64,000 bases of DNA from Baylisascaris procyonis (lineage: Eukaryota > Nematoda > Chromadorea > Rhabditida > Ascarididae): NCBI GenBank assembly GCA_037389465.1, contig JAZARR010000188.1, positions 2,507,501 through 2,571,500 on the forward strand, given 5' to 3'. A model generated the notes under the pieces. The model made no database searches. It saw nothing but the letters and a program-made list of their open reading frames with translations, and was not told the DNA's origin. Of this stretch, positions 1 through 21,891 are shown in pieces. The translations under genes were made by a program, and so were the position numbers. Position 1 is the stretch's first letter. Every line of letters starts with the position of its first letter.

Positions 1-1867
1 GCTGGCAGCTACGCTCTCCACCAGCCGACTGGTTGCATGACGAAGGCATATTCATTGCGACCGCCTATAGCGACCAGGCTTCTTCAATTAGTGAATCAGC
101 GGGTGGACTCTTTGCGCGGAAATGTGCTTTCTGCAGTCTTCTTTTTGCACACCTCAAACCATCTTTGATCGATGGCTTCATTGAACATATCTCAAGAAGG
201 CAATGCGGGAACAACCTCCACTAACGAGTGATTGAAGGCTTAGCCAAGTTTATAAAAGATGTTATGAAGGCAACACCAATTTATCTAATTTATAGCGTTA
301 CATACAACATGTATGCAGCTTAAGAGCCCTTCAGGCACTATAGATAATCCTCGTTTATTAATTCAGACCATTTCCATTCGAAGAATGCTCTACAGCAGTC
401 AAGTAAAAATAGTCTTTGGTGAATAACGCCTTCCTTTGAAAAGGGACCGCAATCAAAAAAGTTTGAAAGAGATCGAATCGATCTCTTTCAAGTTTGTTGC
501 TCAGTGCCATTCTTTAAATTTCAAACGTTCGCATGCAGCATCAGTAGGTTCTGGGAATTCCAGAGCAGAATAACAACACATGCACGTCTTTCTAAATTTA
601 CAGGTATTTGCATAGTGAAAAATAGTGGAAATTTTGCTTCCGTTTAGCTGCAATGATCAAGATTGAAAGAAAAAACAGCCTTGCCGGAGGATTTTCTTTG
701 CTCTTTTCACATCGTTCCATTTGTCAAAAACTATGCCTTTAGCATTAGAAGACCGAATAATCGTTTCATGCTTTTGACTCATACATTGAACGAGCTCGTA
801 GACGTCAACCACTATCGTAACAAAACGCTCTTTAGTATCAAAATCCATGCATGTGTTGGAACATCGTTTTAGAGATCAACCGTTGCGGAAGAGTACACTA
901 CGAGAGCAAATCTCACTGTGTGAACTAGTATGTAGCGGGATGTGATCGAAACAACCCGCCAGTTGCCAACTCCTCTTCTTCCCCTTCTGTAGCCTAAACC
1001 TATATATAGCGTTATTTCATACTCCAGTAAATTATAGCAATTTATGCCTCAATATCAACAGGCTTTGAAATCCTTTAGAAGAATTTCGAGAACTGCAGCG
1101 TCATATATCTTGCATTAATTTTTGTCATGCAGGGAAGAAATTCAGCAGTTGAACACTTTCGGCTTTCGTCTTTCTAACTACGATGGTACGAGGTCTCCAT
1201 TCTATGACTTTTTTGGAGCCTTTGTCAAGAATACCTTGCTTTGGTTCCTGCTATTATGAACTCGGCCAAGCGTTTAATCGCTCTTGAAAGTGTCCATTGA
1301 AGCCGTCGATGCACTGAGGTGTTTACAGGTCAACATTTTAGCGGTTGCTTACCAATGTACAAAAAAGCTTTTAAAGATTATTTCGAGAAAACGAGCCGAG
1401 GATACTATGGGGCGGTTGTAGTGAGTAGGACTAGGCGACGGGCACTCAGTGATGATAAAACACCAACTTGGCCACATCTGCTGCCTACAAGACATATTTC
1501 CCATGCTTTCATGAAGGAAATGGTTCGTTTCTGTCATTTCATTCAGAAGAGAGGAAGACGAGGGAATATATTCGTTTCTTGCTATTTCTGGTCCTGCTTT
1601 TCAATGAGCATTCCTATTGCAATCGTCGTTTATGGCATGCATGATGAAAACCTCAATGAAGTTCACTTGTGCACGCGTTTTTTTTTTCTTTCACCGAAAA
1701 AAGACAGTATAGCAATGCTTTGAATCTGCCAATTGCTCCCTGCTTGCGATCATTCAGCACTCGGATATCGAATCCTTGCTTATCTCCCATATCTCTCATT
1801 GCAATCACAAGGAGTGGGCTGCCATTCGAACTGCGATGAATGCGACCTAACCAATAGAATCTGCACT
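1..1867. other. Intergenic region downstream of actin A
   Basis: I see no gene here. A plus-strand frame at 1319-1723 stays open for 134 codons (with a GTG start) but has an overlapping open antisense frame, no recognisable domain and no convincing splice sites, so I treat it as chance. A perfect short palindrome lies at 463-491 and is listed separately. The actin A 3' UTR begins at the right edge. Confidence 0.5.
463..491. repeat. Perfect 14-nt inverted repeat with 1-nt centre
   Basis: The left arm TTGAAAGAGATCGA and its exact reverse complement are separated by a single A. It could form a cruciform or be a dimeric protein-binding site. No gene lies within 1.3 kb, so its role is unknown. 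Confidence 0.85.
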
Positions 1868-2070
1868 TTTATGGCACACTTTACATCACATATGTACATG
1901 AGAGGGCACCCACACACGTGCCATTGTGTGGTACCTGTAAATGCATACACGTCTCATATATAAACTTGCGTAGTTGGAACGCAATATGGTGTGCAACTTT
2001 TAATCCCGAAGTTTGGACCGAAGAAGACGGTAGCGATGAGGAGTGTCGCATCGACATCTGATGGTTTTGC
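1868..2070 (-). other. act: 3' UTR of actin A
   Basis: The roughly 200 nt after the TAA stop match the equivalent segment of gene B at about 85% by eye, best over the first 130 nt. The alignment runs through a shared CATAAA hexamer 198 nt past the stop, the most likely polyadenylation signal (a variant of AATAAA). Conservation then fades. Both the alignment and the shared hexamer are seen directly; the polyadenylation role is inferred. Confidence 0.6.
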
Positions 2071-5549
<3,479 letters not shown>

Positions 5550-6448
5550 TTTATGAATATTCTGCCGCTCAGTATCCTTAATGACTAAGAACGAAATTCA
5601 GAGGAACGTTCGAGAAAATTTCTTGAAATTTGTTTCACGTTTCGCAGACGGTCTCTCGGATTAGGCAGTGATCATGAAAAGAACTCGTTCTCTACATAGC
5701 TCTTCTATATTGGAAAATAGAAGCCTAGGATGACTTCTAAGAATATTCCAGCATGCCAACCATAACGGCTCAATTGGAAACGGGCATCACTTCGACAAAA
5801 TTGTCCTCCACCTCTAGCCTTCTGTGCTTTAATCAAATATGAGTTGTCGATGAATCGTATGAAGTGGACTATATATTCCAAACATCGCAACATAGAACAT
5901 TGGGAATGTCGCAAATATGAAGGAACCTCATCCATGTAAACCTTCTCTTTGATGAAAACGAAACGGTCGATTTATATGGGAGAGTGTGTGGCCTGAGTGC
6001 GACTAGCCAAGAGCATAAAGCACCGGGGATAAGGTGCATAATTAGCTTTCCACGACTGAATGATCTTACGACTAAATGATCATACGCGTAAGCACGCAAA
6101 TCCAATCCTTCTTCCCAAGGACCATTTGGCATAAGCTCATTTCCTCTCAGATCATCCCTACTCTTTGGCGACATAGTGTTAATTTCATGCAAGCTCATAA
6201 AAACCTAGAAAGTAATAATTTTGAAAGCCATAGACCAAGCGCTATTATATGCATCCTATGCATCGGGCACGTTCGCAAGTGCTAAGTGACGCAGTTACTT
6301 GATCCTACGTCATATTGCGACTCTGAACTTCGGCACAGATCCTATATTAAGCATAACCTTATTACACCAACAATCCTTGGAAGTTGTAGAAAACTTTTCT
6401 AAAGCTATTTGAATGAGACTGAAGAGTTTCTGCTAAAATTCTATGAGA
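5550..6448. other. Region between actin A leader and its upstream block
   Basis: This would be outron or 5' UTR intron for gene A. Plus- and minus-strand open frames here are short and unconserved. I see no other feature. Confidence 0.5.
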
Positions 6449-6700
6449 AAATAATTGAGGTTGGTAGTAATAAGAGTGGGGATGGATGAATAAATTTGGA
6501 CGATGCGACGATACAATATACAACCACCTGAGCTAGCAAAGCTGTAGCACTGCATTGCGGGTTCTTAGGGCATGCTTTTAAGCGCATAGCATTCGGCTTT
6601 TTTGTGCTACTAATACAGCTGACATATTGCACAATGTAACGCATTTCTTCGAATCGGCTTTCTTCATAGATCTAAAGATAAACGCAGAAAAATGGCATCG
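6449..6700 (-). promoter_or_regulatory. act: Conserved noncoding block upstream of actin A
   Basis: It lies 0.9-1.15 kb upstream of the leader. Plus-strand landmarks shared with gene B are GAGCTAG (6530), CGCATAGCATTCGG, ACAGCTGAC with the E-box CAGCTG, TTGCACAATGT, GCATTTCTTCGAAT and TCTAAAGATAAAC (6670). Gene C shares GAGCTA, GCACTGC, CATTTC-CGAATCG and TCTAAAGATAAAC. The order of motifs is the same at all three loci. The open frame inside is not conserved as protein, so a promoter or enhancer is the best reading. CAGCTG is the kind of E-box bound by the MyoD family (HLH-1 in C. elegans), which would suit a muscle actin; that link is inferred. Confidence 0.7.
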
Positions 6701-9120
6701 TTCATTCATCGCTCTTAATACCAATCATCTTCCGCGAATTTCTCCACCTTCAGATTTGCAGATCGCGAATACGTCATTATCTGGCTAAACTTCTGTTTCC
6801 CATCACACATTCGTTTAGTTCATGGCACTCGTATGTATACTGCATAGCCAATAATGCATGACCGCTTGTTTACTTGTTCGCTGCCGTTATGCTTAAATGA
6901 TCACTGTAGGCCTCGATAATCCAAATCCATTGCCAATTCGCACAGTTGGACATCTTTATTATTTGCCTCAAGGAAGCCGTTAACTTTGATGTGAAAGAAT
7001 AGGGGAGAAGAGGTGGAAGAGGAAATATTTAATATTTTCTTGGTCTTTTTTGCTCTTCAACAACGAATGCTAAGTTAGATGCCGCTTTCATGAGAAATCG
7101 CGAACGAATTGCTCATTCAACTTAGAGGAACACTCATATGTTTTTCAATCAAATATCCGAATCTCTTGTGATTTAGTGGAATCTGAAAATCTCCTACGAT
7201 TCAGATGCAAATTCCAATGTCCATTGGGATAGATTTTCAAGCTAATTGATCCGATCACGAGCAATTAACAAAGCAGAACTATCTAGCTATGCTTAAGAGG
7301 CGCATTTCACTGCCACTTTCTTGATTGTTCACTGGATTTATTGAAGTCGACTTTGAGGGAGTGAAAATCATCAGCAAGATCCAGCAAAGGCCGACAGATT
7401 TTCAGAATATCGGCCTTAAATCTCCTACTCACTCAAGAGCTAATCCCAAAGATTGTTTATACAGACCAAAAATTGGATGGTTCTTGAACGCTTTCTTTGA
7501 GAACAGCACTGACAATTTCGTGATTGATATTGGAAGGAAACATTCTGCCCATTTTGATGCGCAGCCAGATATTCCTCGAGTTTCTAGGTTATGCACAGGC
7601 ATTTTTGAACGACCGAAAACCTTTAACAGCCAGCTTTGCGGAAATATTAGAAAGAACATAGAGAAACACAAATGGTACAATTCGCTTGTTTTACAACGAC
7701 ATAGTAATAAAAAATGAAGTAGTCAGCGGGTGAGGTTGAAGTCAGAGTCATTCCTCTATCATCATAAATCTTTTTTCTACAAGGAATAAAAGTGGATCAT
7801 CAACTGTATAATATGGGAAATTCAATAGCCCTAATAAAGTAAAAACAAGGAAATGCCAAAAATGGAGGCAAGAGACGGCATGAATGAGATCAGTATGTCA
7901 ATAAAAAAGATCTATTATGGCGTTAAGAGGAAGAACAAAACATTTTTGCCGCATCAAGAATGCGAAGTAGAAGCTCCACCGAATTCAAGATCCTATAGTG
8001 CTAACAAACTCTCCAACGAAGCTTTTGGCGGGGGTTGATTCTTTGTAGACGATTTAGAGCCAACAAAAGGAGTTCTTGAAGTTCTGTAATTGAGGAACCG
8101 CTAACTGTCTAATAGTACAAAAGTAATTATACAAATATTCTTCTGCATTTCTCTAGCTCCATGTGAACTTCAAAACAAGAATGCCAACATAAATTTCCCC
8201 TCTCGGCCAGCCATAACTATGAGCTGAACAAAATAGTGAAGTTTCTATGCGTGAATTCAACGCGTTTTGCATGAGAAATTAAATAATAGTTGCTTTCGAA
8301 TCAAAGTAGCGTTTGAACGACATAGTTTGCGCTAATCTTCTAAAATTTATCCATTATATATAGAACATCACTAAATTATTTCATCTTTCGTCCGCCATAA
8401 CTTTCGATAAGTACAGAAGAATACAGAAGATCACTAACTTTTTTCACTTTTGGCTAACGTTTTCGGCTGTACCGTTTGCTCTATCGTTCGGGTTTTTTTC
8501 TGCATCTCATTGTATGGTGGTGATTTCTAGACCTATAAAATTTCGTCCGTGTTTTCCGCTCCGTTGAAGAGTTATTCTGCTAGGGTACCGTTTTTCATAC
8601 TTAAGCATTTCTTTTATTTCTTTTTTCTTCCTACATTCCTTCATTTTCATTCGTTTTTACTTTCTTCTATAATAATGTCTATTTTTTAAATTCATTTTTC
8701 GAAGATTTTTTCAACTAAAAAATTAAAATATGTGAAATTTCTATTGAAATGTACTGTATTGGAGATTTCAGAATTATTTTCTCCGCAACGGTTACGTCTG
8801 TTGAGTTGGGATTTGCCTGATTCGATACAGCTTTAAAGGCTCTATCGAACGATATATAGCTTATTATATTTCGAGAGAAAAGTTGAAAAGCGAATCAAGC
8901 GGCCAGAATTTCTGAAATCTCGATTTTTGCAATCTTGGGGGTTCCCGTTCTCGGCCGCTTTTTCATATGGCGCTAAACGGTCTTCTGATTCGTCATCAGC
9001 TCGCCGAGACCCCTCGAACGGTATATGGACTACCGTCCGAAGACAAACAGGGGCCGAAAAAAAAATTCCCAAAAATCGCGTTTTTTAAATCGTAAGGGAA
9101 ATTTTGGAAAAACATTTTTT
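6701..9120. other. Intergenic region between actin A and B
   Basis: No supported gene. A plus-strand frame at 7325-7717 is open for 130 codons from a TTG, with no recognised domain and an open antisense frame; it could be a relic exon. From 8747 the sequence AAATGTACTGTATTGGAGAT resembles that at 9245, suggesting two related repeat pieces about 500 bp apart. Confidence 0.45.
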
Positions 9121-9263
9121 GTCTCCGATTTCGATGATTTTGATATGAAACGATAGATCTCAGTGAGCTGATCACGAGGGTGTGCATTCTTTGGTTTTTT
9201 ATATGAAAGGATGGAAATTACAGGTGCACGAATGTTGCACTTTTATACAAATGTACTGTAATT
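9121..9263. repeat. Dispersed repeat, copy 1
   Basis: About 143 bp matching 47169-47312 with no indel and roughly 80-85% identity by eye, from GTCTCCGATTTCG to ATGTACTGTAATT. Same orientation in both places. Family not recognised. The minus strand of both copies reads MH-LVISSLRS-VSYQ, but the reading frame ends soon after and I do not call a gene. Confidence 0.8.
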
Positions 9264-10048
9264 GATATTTGTGAATTTTTTTTCCGGCAATGACTAGGCC
9301 TATGGAGTTACGGTTAGCTTCTTTCAACACATCTTCTTTCTTTCAACACAACCGAGATGGGCGATTTTTAATGCGGTTTTTTTGCAATTAATATCGCATA
9401 TAATATGAAAAAAAGTGTTATTCTAATGTTGCTTCACGTGGAGCAGCAGCTAATTTATACTACAGTAAATTTCTAAATTTTCATAGTGCATGCAATTATT
9501 TAAACCCATAAATGGGCTGTAAGGCTAATCCATAACATTGAGCCATTCTGCACTTGCGTATTATGGCAGCATTGTTTCTGAGCTTAAAAATGCACAGCGC
9601 CTTGTTGTATTTCTGCTGCTTTTAAGCTCTGAGACCTCTGAAGCAACGACAAGAGTATGCAGTGGATGATCTACATTGCAGGATAACATACTGTAACAAA
9701 TTTAAGCATAATTCATCAATTTCGAAATTGGTCATAATTGTATAAATGTGCGAAAGAATTTCCATGCATATTACACATGCTTGACTTATGATAGATGATG
9801 TCGCAGAAAAGAGAGTTTTTTTAGGCAATTCATAAGAGCGATTGGAGCAAAATTAGAGGTAATAAACCGTCAAATATCTTCTATGTCATTTTTCAAAGAT
9901 ATTCGTGTAGCTAGCTATTGGTACTTGATAAATTCCGTCAGGATGTTCCGTCATGATGCCTTTCACGAACTAGGTTCGGCTTTTAATTGTTCATTAACGA
10001 AAGTTCCTCTCTAATTGCATTTTCAGATCTCGTTTACTAATGCCATAG
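9264..10048. other. Intergenic, nothing recognised
   Basis: AT-rich DNA between the dispersed repeat and the GC-richer patch. Open frames are short. I see no gene, RNA or repeat that I can support. Confidence 0.5.
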
Positions 10049-10273
10049 ATCAAACCGAGAGGATCGACTGGTAAAAACAGCACCTGCGAAAGTGACATTG
10101 CACCAGGCTGCGATTACAGGACTGCGAAATGTGCATTTGAAGGCAAGGGCCTGACACGTTCCTTTCAAGGGCCTGACAAGTTCCTTTACCGGTTCAAGAA
10201 GGAAGTCGGATTGCGTTGGTGGGCCGCAGTGGCCATGTCCGGGCCGAACGACCAGCTGGATAAAGGCGAATAA
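10049..10273 (+). other. GC-rich, coding-like open frame of unknown origin
   Basis: A 74-codon frame without an ATG ends in TAA at 10271-10273. Its second half is distinctly GC-rich against its AT-rich surroundings and reads like protein (for example VGLRWWAAVAMSGPNDQLDK). A TTTTCAG acceptor lies at 10020-10026, but in phase 0 it enters a different frame that stops at TGGTAA. I recognise no family. It may be a decayed exon, a transposon piece or an insertion. It contains the 22-bp duplication listed next. Confidence 0.3.
10144..10187. repeat. Tandem duplication of a 22-bp unit
   Basis: Two adjacent units CAAGGGCCTGACACGTTCCTTT and its copy differ at one base (C to A). Because 22 is not a multiple of three, the duplication would shift the frame if this were coding DNA. 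Confidence 0.9.
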
Positions 10274-10647
10274 ATACTCATCTACTTTTCAACGCTATCT
10301 ACAAAAATACGTCATGTGGTTTCATGAATGGGAAACCTTCGTCTCCACAATCTGCGTTAGGCCGAGATGTGTTTACTTATACGATTCTTCCCACTTCCAG
10401 CCATATTACTGCATATAAGTGCATGTCATTGGTGCAGTTCCCATTTGCACTATGCGTGTGAAACCAGAATGCTATTTAATTCTGCGGAATTCGATGACTG
10501 CCTTGAAAATAAAAAAAATGGAACTACATTTTGATTAAGCTGTGATCATCTGTATTTCGTTTTTCCTGATATTCTCCACTAGAACCGGAAGCGGTAAGCT
10601 CCACTTTGAAGTGCAATGACTGTGAGCAAACAAATGGAATGAGAATT

Positions 10648-10853
10648 TTTATGGCACACTCCACACCACATATTTACACGAATTGGAACACCACACATGT
10701 GCCGTTGTATGATGTCCTTGAATGCATACACGTCTTATTTATAAGCTTGCGTAGTTGGAACGCAATATGGTGTGCAACTTGTAATCCCGAAGTTTGGACG
10801 AAAGAAGACGGTAGCGATGAGAAGTCCGTCGCATCGACATCTGGTGGTTTGGC
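10648..10853 (-). other. act: 3' UTR of actin B
   Basis: The segment after the TAA aligns with that of gene A, with near-identical runs such as TCATCGCTACCGTCTTCTT and TTGCACACCATATTGCGTT. CATAAA lies 201 nt past the stop, at the matching position. This is the likely polyadenylation signal. Confidence 0.6.
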
Positions 10854-14317
<3,464 letters not shown>

Positions 14318-14877
14318 ATCTAAAATGTCTCTCGTTCAATCTGTTCATCCGGTAAGAGCGAAAGATATAGCGCAGATTGCTATGAGTCCTTAGATTTTCA
14401 TTTACAGTATTGTTCTGTTTTTCTTTGAAAAGATCCACGAGATGTTCGACGAACCTAAGTACAACTCTTCCAGACAAATAGCCGAGTAAAGAGAGAGGAA
14501 CGTAGATAGGAATGCATACGAACAGAAAGGGATATGCAATAATTTACATTTTCTAAGAATTTTCCAGGGGCAAATTAAAAAAGAACGAAATTGAGAAGGT
14601 GAAATTTGTAACGCATAAATTAAATAAAACTCTCAAGTCATCTATCTCAAATGGTAGATTCAGGCATCTTCGGAAAGAGGAAATCCTGAACTCTAGTCGA
14701 ATTCCGTTTTAAAAAAATACACCAAAGAGGACACAGTGAAAGAGTTCGCATTGAAATTTTGTGAGAACGGAAACGAGACTAAAAGGAATAGCATATGTAA
14801 TTCAACGCATAAAGTTAACCGATTCAATGATATGACACAATTCAGCAGGATTGCACAACACTAAGGCTACATGGCGG
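14318..14877. other. act: Outron or upstream region of actin B
   Basis: Between leader acceptor and the conserved block. No further feature is recognised. Confidence 0.45.
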
Positions 14878-15065
14878 TGAGCTAGACAAGTTACGGCACT
14901 GAATTGTGGGTGTGAAGACTGACTTTAAGTAGTAACAAATACAACCGCATAGCATCCGGTTTACGTGCTAGATCACAGCTGACGTTGCACAATGTGAGGG
15001 CATTTCCTCGAATTGCTGCACATTGTAGAGCTAAAGATAGATTCAAAGGAAACGCACTCATCGTT
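14878..15065 (-). promoter_or_regulatory. act: Conserved noncoding block upstream of actin B
   Basis: It begins about 0.57 kb upstream of the leader. It holds GAGCTAG, GGCACTGAATTG, CGCATAGCATCCGG, CACAGCTGACG (E-box CAGCTG), TTGCACAATGT, GCATTTCCTCGAATT and CTAAAGATAG in the same order as the block of gene A, with a 75-bp stretch (14947-15016) of roughly 75% identity. The motif order argues for a shared promoter or enhancer inherited by duplication. Confidence 0.72.
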
Positions 15066-18000
15066 CGCTTTGAATTCCAACATTCTGGAAGTAATTCATC
15101 GACCCTCTTTGAGTACATTATTGACTAGTTTTTTTTTTCCATTTGCAAATGTACTTGTTTACTTCGATCGTGTTTACTCGTTTACTTGTTTCGTTAATTA
15201 ATCATGGCTGTTTCTTTGCATACCTGTTGATCTAAATTCGTTTGCACTCTTAATGCCGATTTTTTTTGGGGGGGTTATCGATTTTGTTTGTCAATTGGTA
15301 CGCTTAAATCAGCTCGTTTATCGCAAAAATCATTTGGTTGTGCTAAGAAAATTATTCGAAGATTAATTTAATAAAGGTTTTCGATTCTTCAAGAAGAAGG
15401 AATAGGTAATATTTTCATCTCCCAGAAGTGTCGGTGATGGATTCATGCTCTTTATGGCATTCAACGCTCAATGCGCATTATAGATTTCCTCAATTGCATA
15501 TATAGCAGTAATATTAGCAAATAGGTTTGAGAAAGAAATACAAGCAAATAAGTTTAATAAATATTCTGCTCATCAATCTTAAATCATATTCTATTTTCAA
15601 TATTCTTGAACGAATTCTTCGAAATGAATCTCGCTTCTTTTGTTGCATGATATAAGCGGATGCAATTCCAGCCTCTCATAAAAGTTAGTAAATTCGGATG
15701 GTCTTGTTTCTAGTCTCTTCGAATAGTTCCCAAGCCAATCTCCACAGTATGTTGTTTCGTAGGTGGAACCCAAGGCGGATACGTGCGGCATTAGATAAAG
15801 AAGTGAGCAGTACAACAGAAAAATGAAAATCCCAACATATGTTGATTGCGTGCTGAGGAACGAAAAGATGATTTATTTGTAAAGCATACTAAATGATGCA
15901 TATTTCGGTGCAATTTTGTAACTGTAATAAATTTCACTAATGGAACGTTGCATATAAAAGGAGAATGATCGAAGATTAGATTTGTTTTTTATTGAAAATT
16001 TGATTTTCTATGAGAGTATTTGAATATATATGTATGTATTGAAAGTATATGTAACGCATTGACAATTCCTAACTTTACTTTCTTTTTGAGGGTAATTGGT
16101 AATTTCAACTTCTGAGATTTTTAAAAAATAAACAAAGCAATCAGCTTACAAATGAATTTGCATTTTGTGAAGAGGCAATTTTTCGATGCAATGCAATTCG
16201 TTGAAATTTTATTGTCAATTTTCTCGCCGATATCATCCGAGTTAAATGGTCCTAGGACATCTTTACCCAGTTAAGTCACCAAATCGCCTCTCGATAAGAC
16301 CTGCTCTTTCCGCCACTCTTCATCCCACATCTTCTCCTTCACCAAACACTGCAATAAGCACTGAAAGGAATCGAAAATATCATAAGGTATGAGTGGTTTT
16401 TGGAGCTGTTCAGCCAGTCTTCGAAAAGGACGGAAGCGATGATGTTATGTGACATACTTAGAACCGAGCTAAGCTATAATTACCAATATAATCTGTTCAA
16501 ATTTATTTCTTATCCCTACATAAAAGTATATCGTATTGCTGTGGATCTATTTGAGCCCTACATTACTGTACTTTCTCAAAAACGTTTGTATATTTATTGC
16601 GGTACAAGTATTTTTGCAGCTAATTTTATTCAATTTTGTTTATTTTATGCACTTATTCGGTCTAATTTATGCATAATATATTCATTGCAGCAATAATAAA
16701 AATTTGTCAATTTTGAGAAACTAATAAAAATGCATCTATTGAGTGGGCAAGCATTGTCGCATCTCTATAAAGGTTTTACTGTTGGCATTTTATGAGTGCT
16801 CGGCAGCTTTAATTTCCACCATAGAGGTATGGTTGACTCGGGTTTCAATTGTTCTCCACAGCTATTTGAAAAACATCGAAATGCTTAACAGTTTTGATAA
16901 AAGCACTGGTCTTTGACAAAATAGACTAATGTATTGCTTATTTTTCTCAATCTTACAATAAATAAAGCTAATAGTCTCCGTCGCCGCTCATATCAAGCAT
17001 TTCATGAGACTCTCACTGAACTATCATAGCTTTGATAAAAGCTTTCAGCTGCTGCACTCGAAAACGAAGGAAATCGATAGCAATGAAGAAGTCATCGTTG
17101 AACATTTCGGTTAAACAAGTGGAAGCGTTAGAAATCTTTCGCCAGTCAAAGCAACTGATTCCAATAGTCTTTTCTTAATATTTCAGAAGAATCTTCATAT
17201 ATTTATGCCAGTCGTAATTATACAGATGTACACTCCCACTCCCTTTCCACATCCACATCTGTTCGTTTTTTCAACGAACACAAAGGTGAATTTTGGGAAC
17301 AGTACAAAAGGTTGCGGAAAACTAGTGCGGATAGGTTTCAAACAGAAAACATATTTGAAAAATGGTATTGAGGATTTATTTTTGCATGCTGATTTCGAAG
17401 AAAATTTGTTCCTCGATTCTAGGAACTGAGCCAAACAGGTGATTGCTTTTTTTTAAATCGTTTGAATTAATGAGTCGAAAGTTTTTCGCACTTTCAATAC
17501 TTTAGTAATCGTATTGGATTGGAGTTGTATTATAAAGTTCAGAAATAAACTCACGAGCTTAGTTCAGAATTTCGGTTTCCTTTCTACTTTTTCTTTTCTT
17601 CGGAAACCAATAGACAATAGTTACGAAAATTAGACGATAGTAGAAGGATCCAGCTCATCTATGACTTTAGCACACCGAAGCGTTTGTTCCATCTTTTATT
17701 CTTGCCGCTGAGAGTTTAAATTTTGCGGTGTGGAACCATCATCTTATATTATCAAGGCTGTTAAACACTTCGATAATATAACAAAGTAGATTTTTTGGGT
17801 CGTAGCGAGGTGACAATGTTAGCTCCTCTCTGGAAACCAGTGAAGAAGTGGTGAACATCTTTGCCCTTCTGCAACGACCACCTAACGCAGCGTCTTGCAA
17901 ATGCAAACATCAAAACGACCGTATCAATTTGTTTGCCTTTTTCTAATATTCGGCATGTTTTGTTTCCTATAATGTTTCTCCCCTGAATCAGGGAAAGGGC

Positions 18001-18066
18001 TAAAGTGGAGAGGTAGATCGAATTTTGAACTGCATTGGGCATAAATCAGTCAACGCAATGAGCACA
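15066..18066. other. Intergenic region between actin B and C
   Basis: Mostly AT-rich with short open frames only. The longest (16400-16696 plus, 98 codons) is hydrophobic AT-rich sequence without a recognisable domain or splice signals. I see no gene, repeat or RNA here. Confidence 0.5.
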
Positions 18067-18282
18067 TTTATCATTAGCACACTTCGTGTATACACGAATG
18101 GAACAACACACGGTTGTTATTGTGTGATGCATGAAAAGGTACACATTGCATGTGGAACGAGATACGTTGGATTGCGCAAAAAAATTCTTTTTTTTGTTCT
18201 TGAGGCACTGTTCGAGCTGAAGGAGATAATAATGGTCAGAAGCATGTGGCAGCGACAGCTGGTTGCATGTTCTGCGTATTGC
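18067..18282 (-). other. act: 3' UTR of actin C
   Basis: The sequence after TAA differs from the A and B 3' UTRs except for its first bases and short pieces near the end (CACACAAT, GTGTGTTGTTCCA, TTCGTGTA). GATAAA lies 211 nt past the stop, at the place of CATAAA in A and B. The UTR extent is inferred from that alignment. Confidence 0.45.

Positions 18283-21891
<3,609 letters not shown>

Noticed and set aside
1319..1723. 134-codon plus-strand gene
   Set aside because: No ATG start, domain or splice context, and an antisense frame is also open. Chance is sufficient.
7325..7717. 130-codon plus-strand gene
   Set aside because: Starts at TTG, has no recognised domain and an open antisense frame. 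Kept only as a remark in the intergenic entry.
8842..9187. Small minus-strand proteins sharing MH-LVISSLRS with 46798-47235
   Set aside because: The match is explained by the dispersed DNA repeat; the frames diverge straight after it.
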